This document shows positions 16,011 through 25,259 of a stretch of 30,377 nucleotides of DNA, piece after piece. The notes beneath the pieces are model-generated. The model saw only the letters and a program-made list of their open reading frames with translations, had not been told where the DNA came from and ran no database searches. The stretch spans positions 1,500 through 31,876 of the forward strand of contig RHKR01000001.1 of NCBI GenBank assembly GCA_008363265.1. The letters are read 5' to 3'. The stretch is from Chlorobiota bacterium (GTDB taxonomy: Bacteria > Bacteroidota > Ignavibacteria > Ignavibacteriales > Ignavibacteriaceae). The position numbers were made by a program, and so were the translations under genes. Positions within the stretch are counted from its first letter, which is position 1; every line of letters starts with the position of its first letter.

Positions 16011-19000
16011 CTACTTGATCAAATTGTAGTATTTGCGGGTCAGGTCTTCGAAGTCTTTCGTGAACCCGCCCTGAAGTGCTTTGTTTATGTTCTCCGAGTA
16101 GCCGCGGTCGCGTTTATCCTTCTGCAGGTTAAGCGCCCCGGGTGAATTCTTCTTCACATTCGTTCCCGTAAACGACTCACGGTCTTTCTCGTAATCCCTC
16201 TCATTTATCGACCTTGTGGCGTCGAGCATCTTCGAGAGGATCTTGTCCTGCTTCTTTACCAGTTCATCATTTAACTTGCCTGTGCGCATGTCGCTGATAA
16301 CTTCCTGCATCTCCTGAGAGAGTTTATCGAGGTTGGCCGGGATACTCTTGCTTTTACCCGATGACTTCGCTTCCTTGTTCATCTGGTCGAGTGATTTTTT
16401 AATGGTTTCCTGTTCCTGCCTCAGTCTCTGCATCTGCGACATCTGTTCCTGAGTCATCTGTCCGTTATTCCCCTTCATCATCTCCTGCATTCTCTGGTTG
16501 AGCTGCATCTGCTGACCGGCCATTTGAGCCATCTGCTGCATGAGCGACATCATGCCACCCTGACCGCCCCCGCCCTGCTGCATCATCTGAGCCATGGCAT
16601 CCTGCATAAGATTGGCCGCCTGATTAAGTGAAGCCATCGCCTGCCCCTGATCGTTTGAGGCCTGGCGGTTGTTACGGTTCTGCATGCTCTCAAGAGCCTG
16701 ATTCATCTCGCGCTTGGCATCACCGAGTGATTTCGCCATCTCAGGGCTGACCGCAAATGTTTTCTGCGCGAGTTCGCCCAGTTTGTTCAATGTCTTGTCG
16801 AGGTTGCGGCGGATGTTGTCCTGATCACGCATCTCCTTGTTCATGAGAGCAGTGGGACTTCCGTTCTGTGTCTTCTTTTTAAGCTCTTCCTGCTGTTTCG
16901 AGAGGTCAACGATATCGCTGATGATCTTCATCATATCGGCCATCGTCTGCATCTGATTTGCCTGATTAACCGAGTTCTGAAGCTCCTGAAGGCCCTTCTG
17001 CATCTTCTGCATGTTCTTCGACATCTGCATCTGGTTCTGCATTGCCTGCTGTTTCTGTCCCTGTTTCAGATCCTTGCTTACTTCCTCGGAGAGTTCAGGA
17101 TTCTGCTGTTTTTCAAGTTCTTTCTGAAGGTCGGCTGCCTGTTCATTCGGCATGTCCTTCATATCCTTCATTTTATCCTGAAGCTCCTTCATCTCTTTCT
17201 CGAGGGCTTCCATCTCTTTCTTTATCTCATCCTGCTTTTTGGCGAGCTGATCCATCCGCTTCTGATCGGCATTCTTCGTCTCGTTCTGCATCTTTTCGAG
17301 CTGCTCGTTCAGGTTTTCGGCCCGTTTGATCAGCTCATCGATCTTCTGCTCGACCTGTATCCTCTTCAGGAGATTCATCGTCCGTTCGATGCTTTTGCGG
17401 AACTGCTCCTCATCCATTCTCATGTCCTCGAGGTTCTGCTGGGCTTCCTTCCTCTGCATGTTCTGGAGGTTGTTCGACATTTTCTCCATCAGTTTTTTCA
17501 TTTCTTCGGTAGAGATGTCTTTCAGCATCTCCTGTAACTCCTGGAATTTCTCCATTGTCTGAGGGGAGAGCATGTTGTTTTCCTGCATGTTCTCCTGCAC
17601 ATCCTCCATTTTTTGGGAGAGCTGTTCAGCTTTTTCCTGCAGCTTTTCAAAATCCTGTGCAAGCTTCTCGAGCTTCTCCTTTTCGTCAAAACTGAGTTCT
17701 TTTTTGTCGCTCTTCATCTCTTTGGCGACCTTCTCCATCTCCTTCTGAAGTTTCTCCGCTTCCTTCAGCACTTCTGAGAGCTCTTTCTGAATCTCCTCCT
17801 GTTTTTTCTCACCGGTGGCAAAAAGCTCTTCAAGGGTGGGCACCCGGAGAATATATTCTCTCGTTCTGGCTTTTTTTGGTCCGGAAACCTGATCGTTATC
17901 CAGCACTTCGACATAATAGGTAACCTCATCCCCCTGCGAGAGGTAGAGCCGGGAGAGGCTCCATTGATAATCAACGCCGGTCTCCTTCACACTTTTATTG
18001 AAGGGTAAGGCAACCGGTGTAAATTCCTGCTGAATTGTCGCCTTGTCCTTGCTCTTTGAAATTCTGTAGTGGAGGTTAAGCCCGCTGAAACCGAAATCAT
18101 CGGAGATCAGGAGTGAGAGGTCCTGCCTCTGACTGCGAGGAAGTGCTGTGTTCGAGTCGGGACTGACCATCGTAATATCGGGGGGTGCATCGAAAGAGGC
18201 CCTGATGGTGTACTTTACGGGTGAAGTGTTGCTGTAACCTTTGGTGTCGGTAAGTTTGATGTAATATTCGTTGTCGCCTGAGATCCTGAAACTTCCCGAT
18301 GCGGATGTTCCGCTAACCTCAAGCGGTATGCTCATCCCCTCCATGAATTCAAGACTCGCGGCTGAAAGTTCCTTGTTTGATTCGAGAGAAACGGCGATCA
18401 TGGTTCCCTTTATCGCGGAAATGTTACCGTTATCGGTCTGTTCCGTTGCCCGTTCACCGGTGTACGCGGGTGGTGTGATCGCCAGTCTGAATGTTCGGAT
18501 CAGCGGTTTATCTGTGACGGTGATCCTGTAAACGAGGCTTTTTGCATCCTCTATCTGCGCAAAATACTCTGTTGTGTACCTGATCGAAGGGATCGCGAAT
18601 CTGAAAATCCCGTCCTTTCCGGGACGCAGCACTTCCTTGATAAAAGCAGGCTGCGATTCATCCTTGTGGAACAGCTCGAGGTTCCTCACCGCAGGACCAC
18701 TGGCTTTAATTTCGATCATCAGGCTGTCGTCGCGCGCCACTTCAATATTACCGGGTTTTATTTCAAAACTGTATTTCTGAGGTGGCAGGTAGGCAAGGTT
18801 GTGGTTTATAAGCCTTCCCGCCGCGTCACGCATTCCGCCACTGAAGCCGAACGCGCTTCCGGTGATGAAGATGGTAGCGAGAGTGAATGGCACCAGCTTC
18901 CTCGCCCGGGCAAAAGAGACCGCACTTCCGAACTCCAGTTCCCTTACTCTTGTATAGACCGCCTCGAATGCAGCAGCAACCAGTTTTTCGCTGAATCCCC

Positions 19001-19367
19001 TGCCGCTCTCAGTGTTCAGCAGCTGCATCGCGTTCATCAGGTCGTCTTTTACCTGAGGGAACATGCTTCCCGCAAGTGAGGCTGACCTGAGCGGATCGGA
19101 AGGCACCACAAAATATCTTTTATAGAGCGGTGTAAAAACGAAATGTACGAGCGAACCGCCGGTAATTCCGAGCCAGATGTAGTAGAACACCGACCGGGTG
19201 ACTGGTTCAAAATAGAACACCGCCTCGGCAAATGAAAAGAAGGTGAACAGCAGCAACGAAACAATGATGACCGCCTGCCCTCCGAAGGCAAGATCAGCCA
19301 TCAGCCGCCTGTTCTCAAAACGGGCGAGCTTGCTTATTATTTCGTTGTAATGCTGCGATCTGTTCAA
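16011..19367 (-). CDS. DUF4175 family large membrane protein with long coiled coil
   Basis: 1118 residues, the usual size for DUF4175. It starts at TTG 19367 with AGGAAG upstream; the conserved opening YNEIISKLARFENRR would be lost from a later start. Hydrophobic helices lie at about 27-50, 60-82 and 157-176. A beta-rich Ig-like region (about 190-500, e.g. FRLAITPPAYTGE, LLISDDFGFSGLNLHYRI) is followed by about 500 residues of Glu/Lys/Gln/Met-rich coiled coil, with a low-complexity MMQQGGGGQGGMMS patch near 940. It ends in a conserved-looking DLTRKYYNLIK. Function is uncharacterised; these proteins commonly sit beside DUF4159, MoxR and von Willebrand-type genes. Here DUF4159 is directly upstream (11-base gap), forming an operon. 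It is likely an inner-membrane envelope scaffold, which is an inference. Confidence 0.88.
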   Translation of the reverse strand: MNRSQHYNEIISKLARFENRRLMADLAFGGQAVIIVSLLLFTFFSFAEAVFYFEPVTRSVFYYIWLGITGGSLVHFVFTPLYKRYFVVPSDPLRSASLAGSMFPQVKDDLMNAMQLLNTESGRGFSEKLVAAAFEAVYTRVRELEFGSAVSFARARKLVPFTLATIFITGSAFGFSGGMRDAAGRLINHNLAYLPPQKYSFEIKPGNIEVARDDSLMIEIKASGPAVRNLELFHKDESQPAFIKEVLRPGKDGIFRFAIPSIRYTTEYFAQIEDAKSLVYRITVTDKPLIRTFRLAITPPAYTGERATEQTDNGNISAIKGTMIAVSLESNKELSAASLEFMEGMSIPLEVSGTSASGSFRISGDNEYYIKLTDTKGYSNTSPVKYTIRASFDAPPDITMVSPDSNTALPRSQRQDLSLLISDDFGFSGLNLHYRISKSKDKATIQQEFTPVALPFNKSVKETGVDYQWSLSRLYLSQGDEVTYYVEVLDNDQVSGPKKARTREYILRVPTLEELFATGEKKQEEIQKELSEVLKEAEKLQKEMEKVAKEMKSDKKELSFDEKEKLEKLAQDFEKLQEKAEQLSQKMEDVQENMQENNMLSPQTMEKFQELQEMLKDISTEEMKKLMEKMSNNLQNMQRKEAQQNLEDMRMDEEQFRKSIERTMNLLKRIQVEQKIDELIKRAENLNEQLEKMQNETKNADQKRMDQLAKKQDEIKKEMEALEKEMKELQDKMKDMKDMPNEQAADLQKELEKQQNPELSEEVSKDLKQGQKQQAMQNQMQMSKNMQKMQKGLQELQNSVNQANQMQTMADMMKIISDIVDLSKQQEELKKKTQNGSPTALMNKEMRDQDNIRRNLDKTLNKLGELAQKTFAVSPEMAKSLGDAKREMNQALESMQNRNNRQASNDQGQAMASLNQAANLMQDAMAQMMQQGGGGQGGMMSLMQQMAQMAGQQMQLNQRMQEMMKGNNGQMTQEQMSQMQRLRQEQETIKKSLDQMNKEAKSSGKSKSIPANLDKLSQEMQEVISDMRTGKLNDELVKKQDKILSKMLDATRSINERDYEKDRESFTGTNVKKNSPGALNLQKDKRDRGYSENINKALQGGFTKDFEDLTRKYYNLIK

Positions 19368-19378
19368 TTTACTACTTC

Positions 19379-20035
19379 CTATTGCGTAAGGGCAAATAAA
19401 ACTATATTGGTTCCGAACTGAAGTGCTTCCGTTCTTTTGGCTTCCGGGTTATTGTGAACTTCGGCATCAGCCCATCCGTCACTGGGATTGCACTCATATG
19501 TGTAATATACCACCATCCTCTCACCTGTAAACAATCCGAAACCCTGCGGAGGTTTCTCATCGTGCTTGTGGGTTTTCGGTGGCCCGTCAGGGAATTTATA
19601 TTTAATGTTGTAAAGTTTATGACTGTAAGGGAGCTCTTTAAGTTCCGCGTTCGGGAAAACTTTTTTTATCTCCCGCCTGAATCCCTTGTCGAACCCGTAA
19701 TCATCGTCAACATAAAGGAAACCACCGTTCTCGAGATACCGCCTGAGATTCAGCACTTCCTGATCGGTCAGAGCGATATTCCCATGCCCGGTCATAAAAA
19801 GGAACGGATAACTGAATATCTCATCCCCCGCGAGATCAGCGAAACGGTATTCGGGGTTCACCTTAAGGTTCGTGTTCGCCTTTATGAATTTCTGCAGGTT
19901 TATATCAGACGACTGATCGTTGTACCAGTCGCTCCCTCCGGAATACTTCACCCTCGCCATCCGGAAATCTCCAGGCTGGGCGTGGATCTGACCGGTGGTG
20001 AGAATAATACAAAGCGCGAATATCAGTTGTTTCAC
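19379..20035 (-). CDS. DUF4159 family secreted/periplasmic protein
   Basis: 218 residues from GTG 20035 with a signal peptide (MKQLIFALCIILTTGQIHAQ). Family features are VKYSGGSDWYND near the N-terminus, FLFMTGHGNIALTDQEV, and the glutamine-amidotransferase-like ENGGFLYVDDDYGFDKGF followed by GLFTGERMVVYYTYECN. DUF4159 has a class-I amidotransferase-like fold without an evident catalytic cysteine; its role is unknown. The gene is first in a two-gene operon with DUF4175, a recurring pairing, suggesting the two proteins work together at the cell envelope. Confidence 0.88.
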   Translation of the reverse strand: MKQLIFALCIILTTGQIHAQPGDFRMARVKYSGGSDWYNDQSSDINLQKFIKANTNLKVNPEYRFADLAGDEIFSYPFLFMTGHGNIALTDQEVLNLRRYLENGGFLYVDDDYGFDKGFRREIKKVFPNAELKELPYSHKLYNIKYKFPDGPPKTHKHDEKPPQGFGLFTGERMVVYYTYECNPSDGWADAEVHNNPEAKRTEALQFGTNIVLFALTQ

Positions 20036-20270
20036 AGAGTTTATACTTCCGGGCAGGTTATTTGTTTCACATTCTTCTCTAATAGAGCCAAATACTCATA
20101 AATTTATTCTCAATTTACGGAAAAGAGAGAAGAGCATTTAAGACAAAAAAAAGGAGGAAAATTGCCGGAGTTGATTTTTTTTTATCTTACAGATAACGCA
20201 TTAATTTATTTTGGGAAAAATAATGGAAAGCCACGGCACAGTCCGGTTTAGAACCGGATGCCGGCGTGAA

Positions 20271-22436
20271 ATGCCGGGACAAAGCAAAATATTTGCAACA
20301 ATCGCTTTGTTTCTAATTTGCTTCACGGGAGCACGGGCACAATATGTGCGATTGCTCCCTGAAATTCAACATTATGTGTACCGCACGGTCGCGGTTTGGG
20401 ATACAACTGTATTTGTATCGGCGGGGTGGTCGCCTGAGTTGATGTTCTCAAACGATCAGTTGAAAACCGTCTCCTATAAACCTTTCAACTTCCCGTCGCC
20501 TGATGGTTGGGTGGATTGCTTTGGTCTTACAATGACAAACGCTTCCACAATCTTCATGAGTGCTGTAAAACGCCACTATGTCTCCCGCGATACCGGCAAC
20601 ACCTGGACCGTGATCTCACCCGATTACCCCAATAGCTTGATCTTTTCATCCCCGACCGATGGCATGTTCTGCAGTTTGGGGAAAGTACACTTTACCAAGG
20701 ATGCCGGAAATACCTGGAGTGTGGTAAACTTCGCGGTCCCCAATTACAGATGCGAAGCCAGGGGTATATTCGCGAATGGAAATATGTTTGTTACATTCGA
20801 CAGTAAACTCTATATGTCAACCAACAATGGAGCGACATGGACTGATCCGGGTTTGCCACAGGATTATTTTTCAAACAACCTCCACATCTGGGGCGGAACC
20901 AACGCTTTTTTCCACACAGCGGGCAAGATCCAGTTCACCTCCAATTCTGGTGTAAACTGGAATGTGGTCTTCACCCCCCCGGCACCGGTCAATATCCTCA
21001 AAGTCTTCTCCCACGATTCCGTTTATGCCTTCAAACCGTCAACAGCCGAACTGATCCTTTACAGGAACCAATTCGCGACTGAGGAAGTACTGCACCGGTT
21101 CACGCCCGGCTCAGATATACTTGATCTTGAATTTGCAAGCCGGTCGCATCTGGTCGTCATACTCGGTAATGACTCTCTGGGGCGATTCGCCGTTTCAAAG
21201 GATGGGGGTCACACTTTCACTCCTGTCAGGCAACGACAGGTTGTACGGCCGGATATCATGAAATTTTTCAACCATCTGGAAGGAAGCGTCATATATGACG
21301 GAGCCTGGGGTACCTGGTTTATATACACCACTGATGGGGGAACAACATGGAGCAACGACAGCCCAATAACCAATTTACCAAACTATGCCTACAAGCGCAC
21401 CCCCGAGAGCCTTACATCGTTCCTTGAAGTAAACGATTTCAAACTGCTCAGGTACACCCACGGAACAGGATATTCGGATATTTTCAATGGAACTGTTTTG
21501 CAACAGAGGCCCTCAAGGGTATACCTTCACAGCGATTCAACTTATTTTCTTATTACCGACACCGCCTCTTACCCCCCTCAGTCAAAATTGTGGAAAAGCA
21601 CTGACAGAGGTGGAAACTGGAGTCCTGTTTTCAAATATCAGCCCGGGTACAGACTTCATGACATATTTCTTCATGACGACTCTACCGGGTTTGCCATATT
21701 GGATACCAATATCGTTAAGATCAGGAATGGCGGCGAATCATGGGAGGGGATCCCAATGTTTGAATTCGATAAAACCGAAGATATTCCCGGAGCATACAGG
21801 ATTATCAGAAGCTTTAACGACTCAACAGTGTATGTAAGACAAAACAATAAATTCTTCCGTACGACAAACAGCGGGAAGAACTGGGAAAAATATCTTTTTC
21901 ATGATGCAGCTTTTCTGACAGGTGTGATTTTTACTTCCCCTGATACAGGATATGCGGCAATGGCAGGCACCTCACCGTTAAGGATCACAACCGATGGTGG
22001 AAGGATCTGGATGAGGGCTTATTATCCCGCCAATTCCGGCTCGCCTTATAGTATGAGCGTAACTGATCAAAACCGCATTTATATCGGCACATTATGGGGT
22101 TTGTTCTATACTGACAACCTCGGTGGACAGCCCCTCGGGATAGAGACTGATGAATCGTTCACGGGCGTACCCGGTAAATTCTCATTATCGCAGAACTGGC
22201 CCAACCCGTTTAATCCATCAACCACTGTTTACTTTGATCTGCCTGAGGATTCTGAAACAGGGATAACAGTATATAACATCATGGGAGAAATGGTCAGGTC
22301 GGTACCAACAGAATTCAGGCAGAAGGGAAGGCATACAATTAACTTCAATGCAGGGGATCTCCCCTCAGGAGTTTACATCCTCACTGTTACCGCGGGTAAC
22401 AACCGTGCATCCATTAAAATGGTACTGCTGAAATAG
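20271..22436 (+). CDS. T9SS-secreted Asp-box (BNR/Ycf48-like) beta-propeller protein
   Basis: 721 residues from ATG 20271, which gives a compact signal peptide (MPGQSKIFATIALFLICFTGARAQ). ATG 20223 is an alternative that adds 16 residues and has a weak GGGA upstream. The body consists of repeated Asp-box blades (DTGNTWTVIS, DAGNTWSVVNF, NNGATWTDPG, DGGTTWSND, DRGGNWSPVF, NSGKNWEKY, DGGRIWMRA), as in sialidase-like/Ycf48-like propellers, without the Arg triad of true sialidases that I can see. From about residue 637 there is a type-A sorting domain (LSQNWPNPFNPSTTVYF...GVYILTV...KMVLLK). It should cross the outer membrane through the T9SS and be surface-attached or released. Binding partner unknown; probably monocistronic. 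Confidence 0.85.
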   Translation: MPGQSKIFATIALFLICFTGARAQYVRLLPEIQHYVYRTVAVWDTTVFVSAGWSPELMFSNDQLKTVSYKPFNFPSPDGWVDCFGLTMTNASTIFMSAVKRHYVSRDTGNTWTVISPDYPNSLIFSSPTDGMFCSLGKVHFTKDAGNTWSVVNFAVPNYRCEARGIFANGNMFVTFDSKLYMSTNNGATWTDPGLPQDYFSNNLHIWGGTNAFFHTAGKIQFTSNSGVNWNVVFTPPAPVNILKVFSHDSVYAFKPSTAELILYRNQFATEEVLHRFTPGSDILDLEFASRSHLVVILGNDSLGRFAVSKDGGHTFTPVRQRQVVRPDIMKFFNHLEGSVIYDGAWGTWFIYTTDGGTTWSNDSPITNLPNYAYKRTPESLTSFLEVNDFKLLRYTHGTGYSDIFNGTVLQQRPSRVYLHSDSTYFLITDTASYPPQSKLWKSTDRGGNWSPVFKYQPGYRLHDIFLHDDSTGFAILDTNIVKIRNGGESWEGIPMFEFDKTEDIPGAYRIIRSFNDSTVYVRQNNKFFRTTNSGKNWEKYLFHDAAFLTGVIFTSPDTGYAAMAGTSPLRITTDGGRIWMRAYYPANSGSPYSMSVTDQNRIYIGTLWGLFYTDNLGGQPLGIETDESFTGVPGKFSLSQNWPNPFNPSTTVYFDLPEDSETGITVYNIMGEMVRSVPTEFRQKGRHTINFNAGDLPSGVYILTVTAGNNRASIKMVLLK

Positions 22437-22470
22437 AAGAGAGAATTCAGGAATTGAGAGACAGCGTGAC

Positions 22471-22935
22471 TTACCTGGTAAAAGAGAACTGGTATTTGAC
22501 TCCCGCCTCGCTTCTGATCACCATCATGCCCATCAGCATCTCACCCTTGGTGTATGTGAAGTAGGTGACGCCTTCTTCAATATTCTTCATGGCTGAGAAT
22601 GCGAAATCGTTTCTCTTGGCGGTACGGATGTAGGCATCCCACCGGGCAGGATTCTTGGTATATTCAATGATCGTGTAAAATCCGTTTGTTTTATCTTCAT
22701 ACACACCAATGAAATAGTCATCGTCTTTGACTGGTGATTCGAAGACCAGGCTAAAACCTGCCTCCCCTTCATCAATCGAGTTTACAATAAATTTCTTCCC
22801 CAGCATATACTTCGTCGTGGCAGAAGTGTCTGCCGCCACATCAAGCACTTCCATCATCTCTTCGTACTCGAGGTACTGGGCGGAGGAAACCGCCGGCACC
22901 AGAAGAAACATTACCAGCAAAGCAATCTTAAACAT
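22471..22935 (-). CDS. small secreted protein of unknown function
   Basis: 154 residues from ATG 22935 (MFKIALLVMFLLVPAVSSAQ, a clear signal peptide); a TTG four codons upstream is less likely. The mature protein is about 135 residues with alternating beta strands (FSLVFESP, YFIGVYED, GFYTIIEYT, VTYFTYTKGEM, VKYQFSFTR) and one acidic helix after the cleavage site. The pattern suggests a compact beta-sheet or lipocalin-like fold but no family is recognised. It converges with the propeller gene and is divergent from the aldo/keto reductase gene. Confidence 0.7.
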   Translation of the reverse strand: MFKIALLVMFLLVPAVSSAQYLEYEEMMEVLDVAADTSATTKYMLGKKFIVNSIDEGEAGFSLVFESPVKDDDYFIGVYEDKTNGFYTIIEYTKNPARWDAYIRTAKRNDFAFSAMKNIEEGVTYFTYTKGEMLMGMMVIRSEAGVKYQFSFTR

Positions 22936-23006
22936 ACCGGAACTCAACTCGCAATTTTTTTTCTTTGAACCCTCAATTTAATTCAAAAAGGGGTAATTAT
23001 TTCTTT

Positions 23007-23023
23007 TGGGAAATCATTTTGCA
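23007..23023 (+). promoter_or_regulatory. possible sigma-54 type promoter upstream of the aldo/keto reductase
   Basis: TGGGAAATCATTTTGCA has GG (23009-23010), ten bases, then GC (23021-23022) and a perfect TTGCA -12 box, but the -24 box is TGGGA rather than TGGCA. The implied start near 23033 leaves about 61 bases before ATG 23094. The match could be chance in AT-rich DNA. Confidence 0.3.
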
Positions 23024-23093
23024 CCACCTTGTATTAATATTAGTGTTTATTTTATTATATTTAGATTCCAATTAAAGGGAATAAGAGGATAAA

Positions 23094-24530
23094 ATGGAGA
23101 AAAGACCACTCGGAAAAACCGGGATCGAAGTGTCAGTGTTCGGTTTCGGCAGCTACAGGATCGATAAACGCATCCACGGCCACATGGACGCGCTCAGACA
23201 CGCTCTTCTCTCAGGCGTAAACTTTATTGATACCTCAACCAACTACAGCGACGGCAATAGCGAGTTGCTGATCGGTGAGGTTTTACAGGAAATTGAAGAT
23301 TCAACCGATCTGCACCGTGGCGACTTTGTTGTCGCGTCGAAAGCCGGATACATTCAGGGCAAAAACCTTGAAACCGTAAAGAGACACGATGCCTCCGGTG
23401 ATCCATACCCTGAAATAACCAACTGTTCCCCTGATCTGAAGCACTGTATTCACCCCTCTTTTCTGAAGGATCAGATAAGTGAGTCACTCCACAGAATGAA
23501 GTGCGGCTACCTTGATGTTTTCTTTCTGCACAATCCTGAATATTTCCTGATGTACTCAACGGAGCGGGACCTCTCCAAGGTCCGCAAAGAGTACTACGGC
23601 AGGCTGCGCGCAGCGTTCGAACACCTCGAAGAGGAGATAAAAGCGGGCAGGATAAGGAGCTACGGGATATCCTCCAATACCTTCGGATATCAGAGTTTCC
23701 ATAAGAATTTTACATCACTTGAAGAGGTCATCAAGATATCACCCAACGGCAAGAACGACAAAGGGATCGGAGTGATCCAGTTGCCCCTCAACCTGAAGGA
23801 AAAAGACGGGCTCACCCTTATAAACCAGGCTGAGAACGGTAAAAGTGCCATTAAACTCGCGGCCAAGGCAGGCCTCGGCATCGTTATCAACCGGCCTCTG
23901 AACGCTATCGTCAATAACAGGATCGAGAGACTTGCCGACTTCAAAATGGACGGCAGCTATAACCTTAAAGATCTTCAGAGCACTTTCCGTGCGGTAGATG
24001 CTCTCGCGGAAAATGTCCTTCATGAGATCAAGAGGCAGACAAGGATCGGCGTTGAGAAGTTCCAGGATCTGAAAGATTCGTTCGGTGCAGCCAAATTCCT
24101 AATGAAAAATCTTGATGATCTCGACAATCCCGTTGCCCTCAACGACTTGATCGAGTTCTACGTAAATCCCAGAACCAGAATAATCACCGCCAACGTGATC
24201 GAAAATGAGATGATGCCCCCAATGATCACTGAAGTGACAAAGAACTTCCTCGGCGAATTAAAGAATTTTGTCTTCATCCTGCGGAACATCGTGATCGCGA
24301 AGTACAACCTTAACAATATGAAGCTTCACGGACTTCTTAACAATTATATCCCACAGGAGCTTCGCGCGGGAACTCTCCAGACCAAAGCACTTGCCCTTAC
24401 GGCTTCACTTCCATATATTTCTTCAGTTCTTGTCGGTATGAGACAGAGGGAGTACTCGAGTGAAGTGACCGGGCTGGGTCAGGTTTCTGGAACAGGAGAC
24501 CCTGAGGCCTACTGGTTTATGGAGAGATAA
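23094..24530 (+). CDS. aldo/keto reductase with a long C-terminal extension
   Basis: 478 residues, about 150 longer than a standard AKR of roughly 320. The N-terminal part is a NADPH-dependent (alpha/beta)8 AKR opening with RPLGKTGIEVSVFGFGSYRI. The catalytic tetrad is visible: Asp46 and Tyr51 in NFIDTSTNYSDG, Lys83 in VASKAGY, His146 in FFLHNPEY. The cofactor end of the barrel (GIVINRPLNAI) is followed by a helical region to the C-terminus that includes 'ALTASLPYISSVLVGMR', the AKR closing motif, so the extra length is an insertion near residues 280-430 rather than a simple tail. GAGGA lies before ATG. The substrate is unknown. It converges with crtW, 3 bases apart. Confidence 0.88.
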   Translation: MEKRPLGKTGIEVSVFGFGSYRIDKRIHGHMDALRHALLSGVNFIDTSTNYSDGNSELLIGEVLQEIEDSTDLHRGDFVVASKAGYIQGKNLETVKRHDASGDPYPEITNCSPDLKHCIHPSFLKDQISESLHRMKCGYLDVFFLHNPEYFLMYSTERDLSKVRKEYYGRLRAAFEHLEEEIKAGRIRSYGISSNTFGYQSFHKNFTSLEEVIKISPNGKNDKGIGVIQLPLNLKEKDGLTLINQAENGKSAIKLAAKAGLGIVINRPLNAIVNNRIERLADFKMDGSYNLKDLQSTFRAVDALAENVLHEIKRQTRIGVEKFQDLKDSFGAAKFLMKNLDDLDNPVALNDLIEFYVNPRTRIITANVIENEMMPPMITEVTKNFLGELKNFVFILRNIVIAKYNLNNMKLHGLLNNYIPQELRAGTLQTKALALTASLPYISSVLVGMRQREYSSEVTGLGQVSGTGDPEAYWFMER

Positions 24531-24533
24531 CTT

Positions 24534-25259
24534 TCAGTGCTGGTGTTTAAGGATCTCGGCCCGTGAGAGCCCTTTTTCCCTGATCCTGTAAAGGCGCCAC
24601 CACGGAATGCCCGGGTAGCTGTGGTGTTCGTAGTGATACCCGAAGAAGTAGCAACTTACCATCGCCCAGACGTGGTTCTTCTTAAGGGAACGTGCGTTGT
24701 GCGGCAGCATCTCTTCGGTGTGAGGATATTTATGGGGCAGGTATGTCCCGAAGTAGAACAACTGAAGTGTCCCAAGGAATGCCGGAACAACCCAGAATAG
24801 AATAATTGCCTGCTCGCTGAACCATATTTTCAGCACATTGTATGCTACCGCCATGAACACGATCTGTCCAATGGTCGTATACCTTCGCATAAAAGTAAAC
24901 CACCACAGCCAGAAGTTCTGCGTTTTAACATTAAAGTCCGGATCCTTCTCACTCCCCGGGTAGCGGTGGTGATCGAAGTGGTGCTTTATCAGCCGGTTGT
25001 ACGACATTCCCGCGAAGAGAATTGTAGCCACAAATCCCAACACCTTGTTCACAGTTTTGTTTTTGCTCACAGTGCCGTGCATGGCGTCATGCCCGGTGAT
25101 GAAAAGCCCGGTGTAAAGGTAGCCCTGAACAAACAGGTGCACCCAGAAGATTACTGTCAGCGGGTCGGGATCGACATAGGAGAGAATATAGAAGAGATGC
25201 CCTCCCCAAAGTCCGATTATCGCCAGAGCAATAAAGAGACCTTTATAGGACATTGGCAT
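24534..25259 (-). CDS. crtW: CrtW-type beta-carotene ketolase (membrane di-iron)
   Basis: 241 residues. The histidine boxes of the CrtW branch of the fatty-acid-desaturase superfamily are all present: TGHDAMHG (His57, His61), KHHFDHHRYPGSEKDPDF (His93-94, 97-98) and GYHYEHHSYPGIPWW (His209, 212, 213). Four hydrophobic spans surround them. CrtW introduces a keto group at C4 of a beta-ionone ring. In this operon the likely substrate is a gamma-carotene derivative with one ring. The start overlaps the cruF gene end by 17 bases, and it is the last gene of the minus-strand operon. Confidence 0.88.
   Translation of the reverse strand: MPMSYKGLFIALAIIGLWGGHLFYILSYVDPDPLTVIFWVHLFVQGYLYTGLFITGHDAMHGTVSKNKTVNKVLGFVATILFAGMSYNRLIKHHFDHHRYPGSEKDPDFNVKTQNFWLWWFTFMRRYTTIGQIVFMAVAYNVLKIWFSEQAIILFWVVPAFLGTLQLFYFGTYLPHKYPHTEEMLPHNARSLKKNHVWAMVSCYFFGYHYEHHSYPGIPWWRLYRIREKGLSRAEILKHQH

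Noticed and set aside
16500..17700. Repetitive-looking Gln/Met/Glu/Lys codons suggesting a tandem repeat array
   Set aside because: They are irregular heptads of a coiled coil, not DNA repeats of fixed unit.
18666..19079. 137-residue plus-strand frame inside DUF4175
   Set aside because: Antisense shadow with no domain features and implausible composition.
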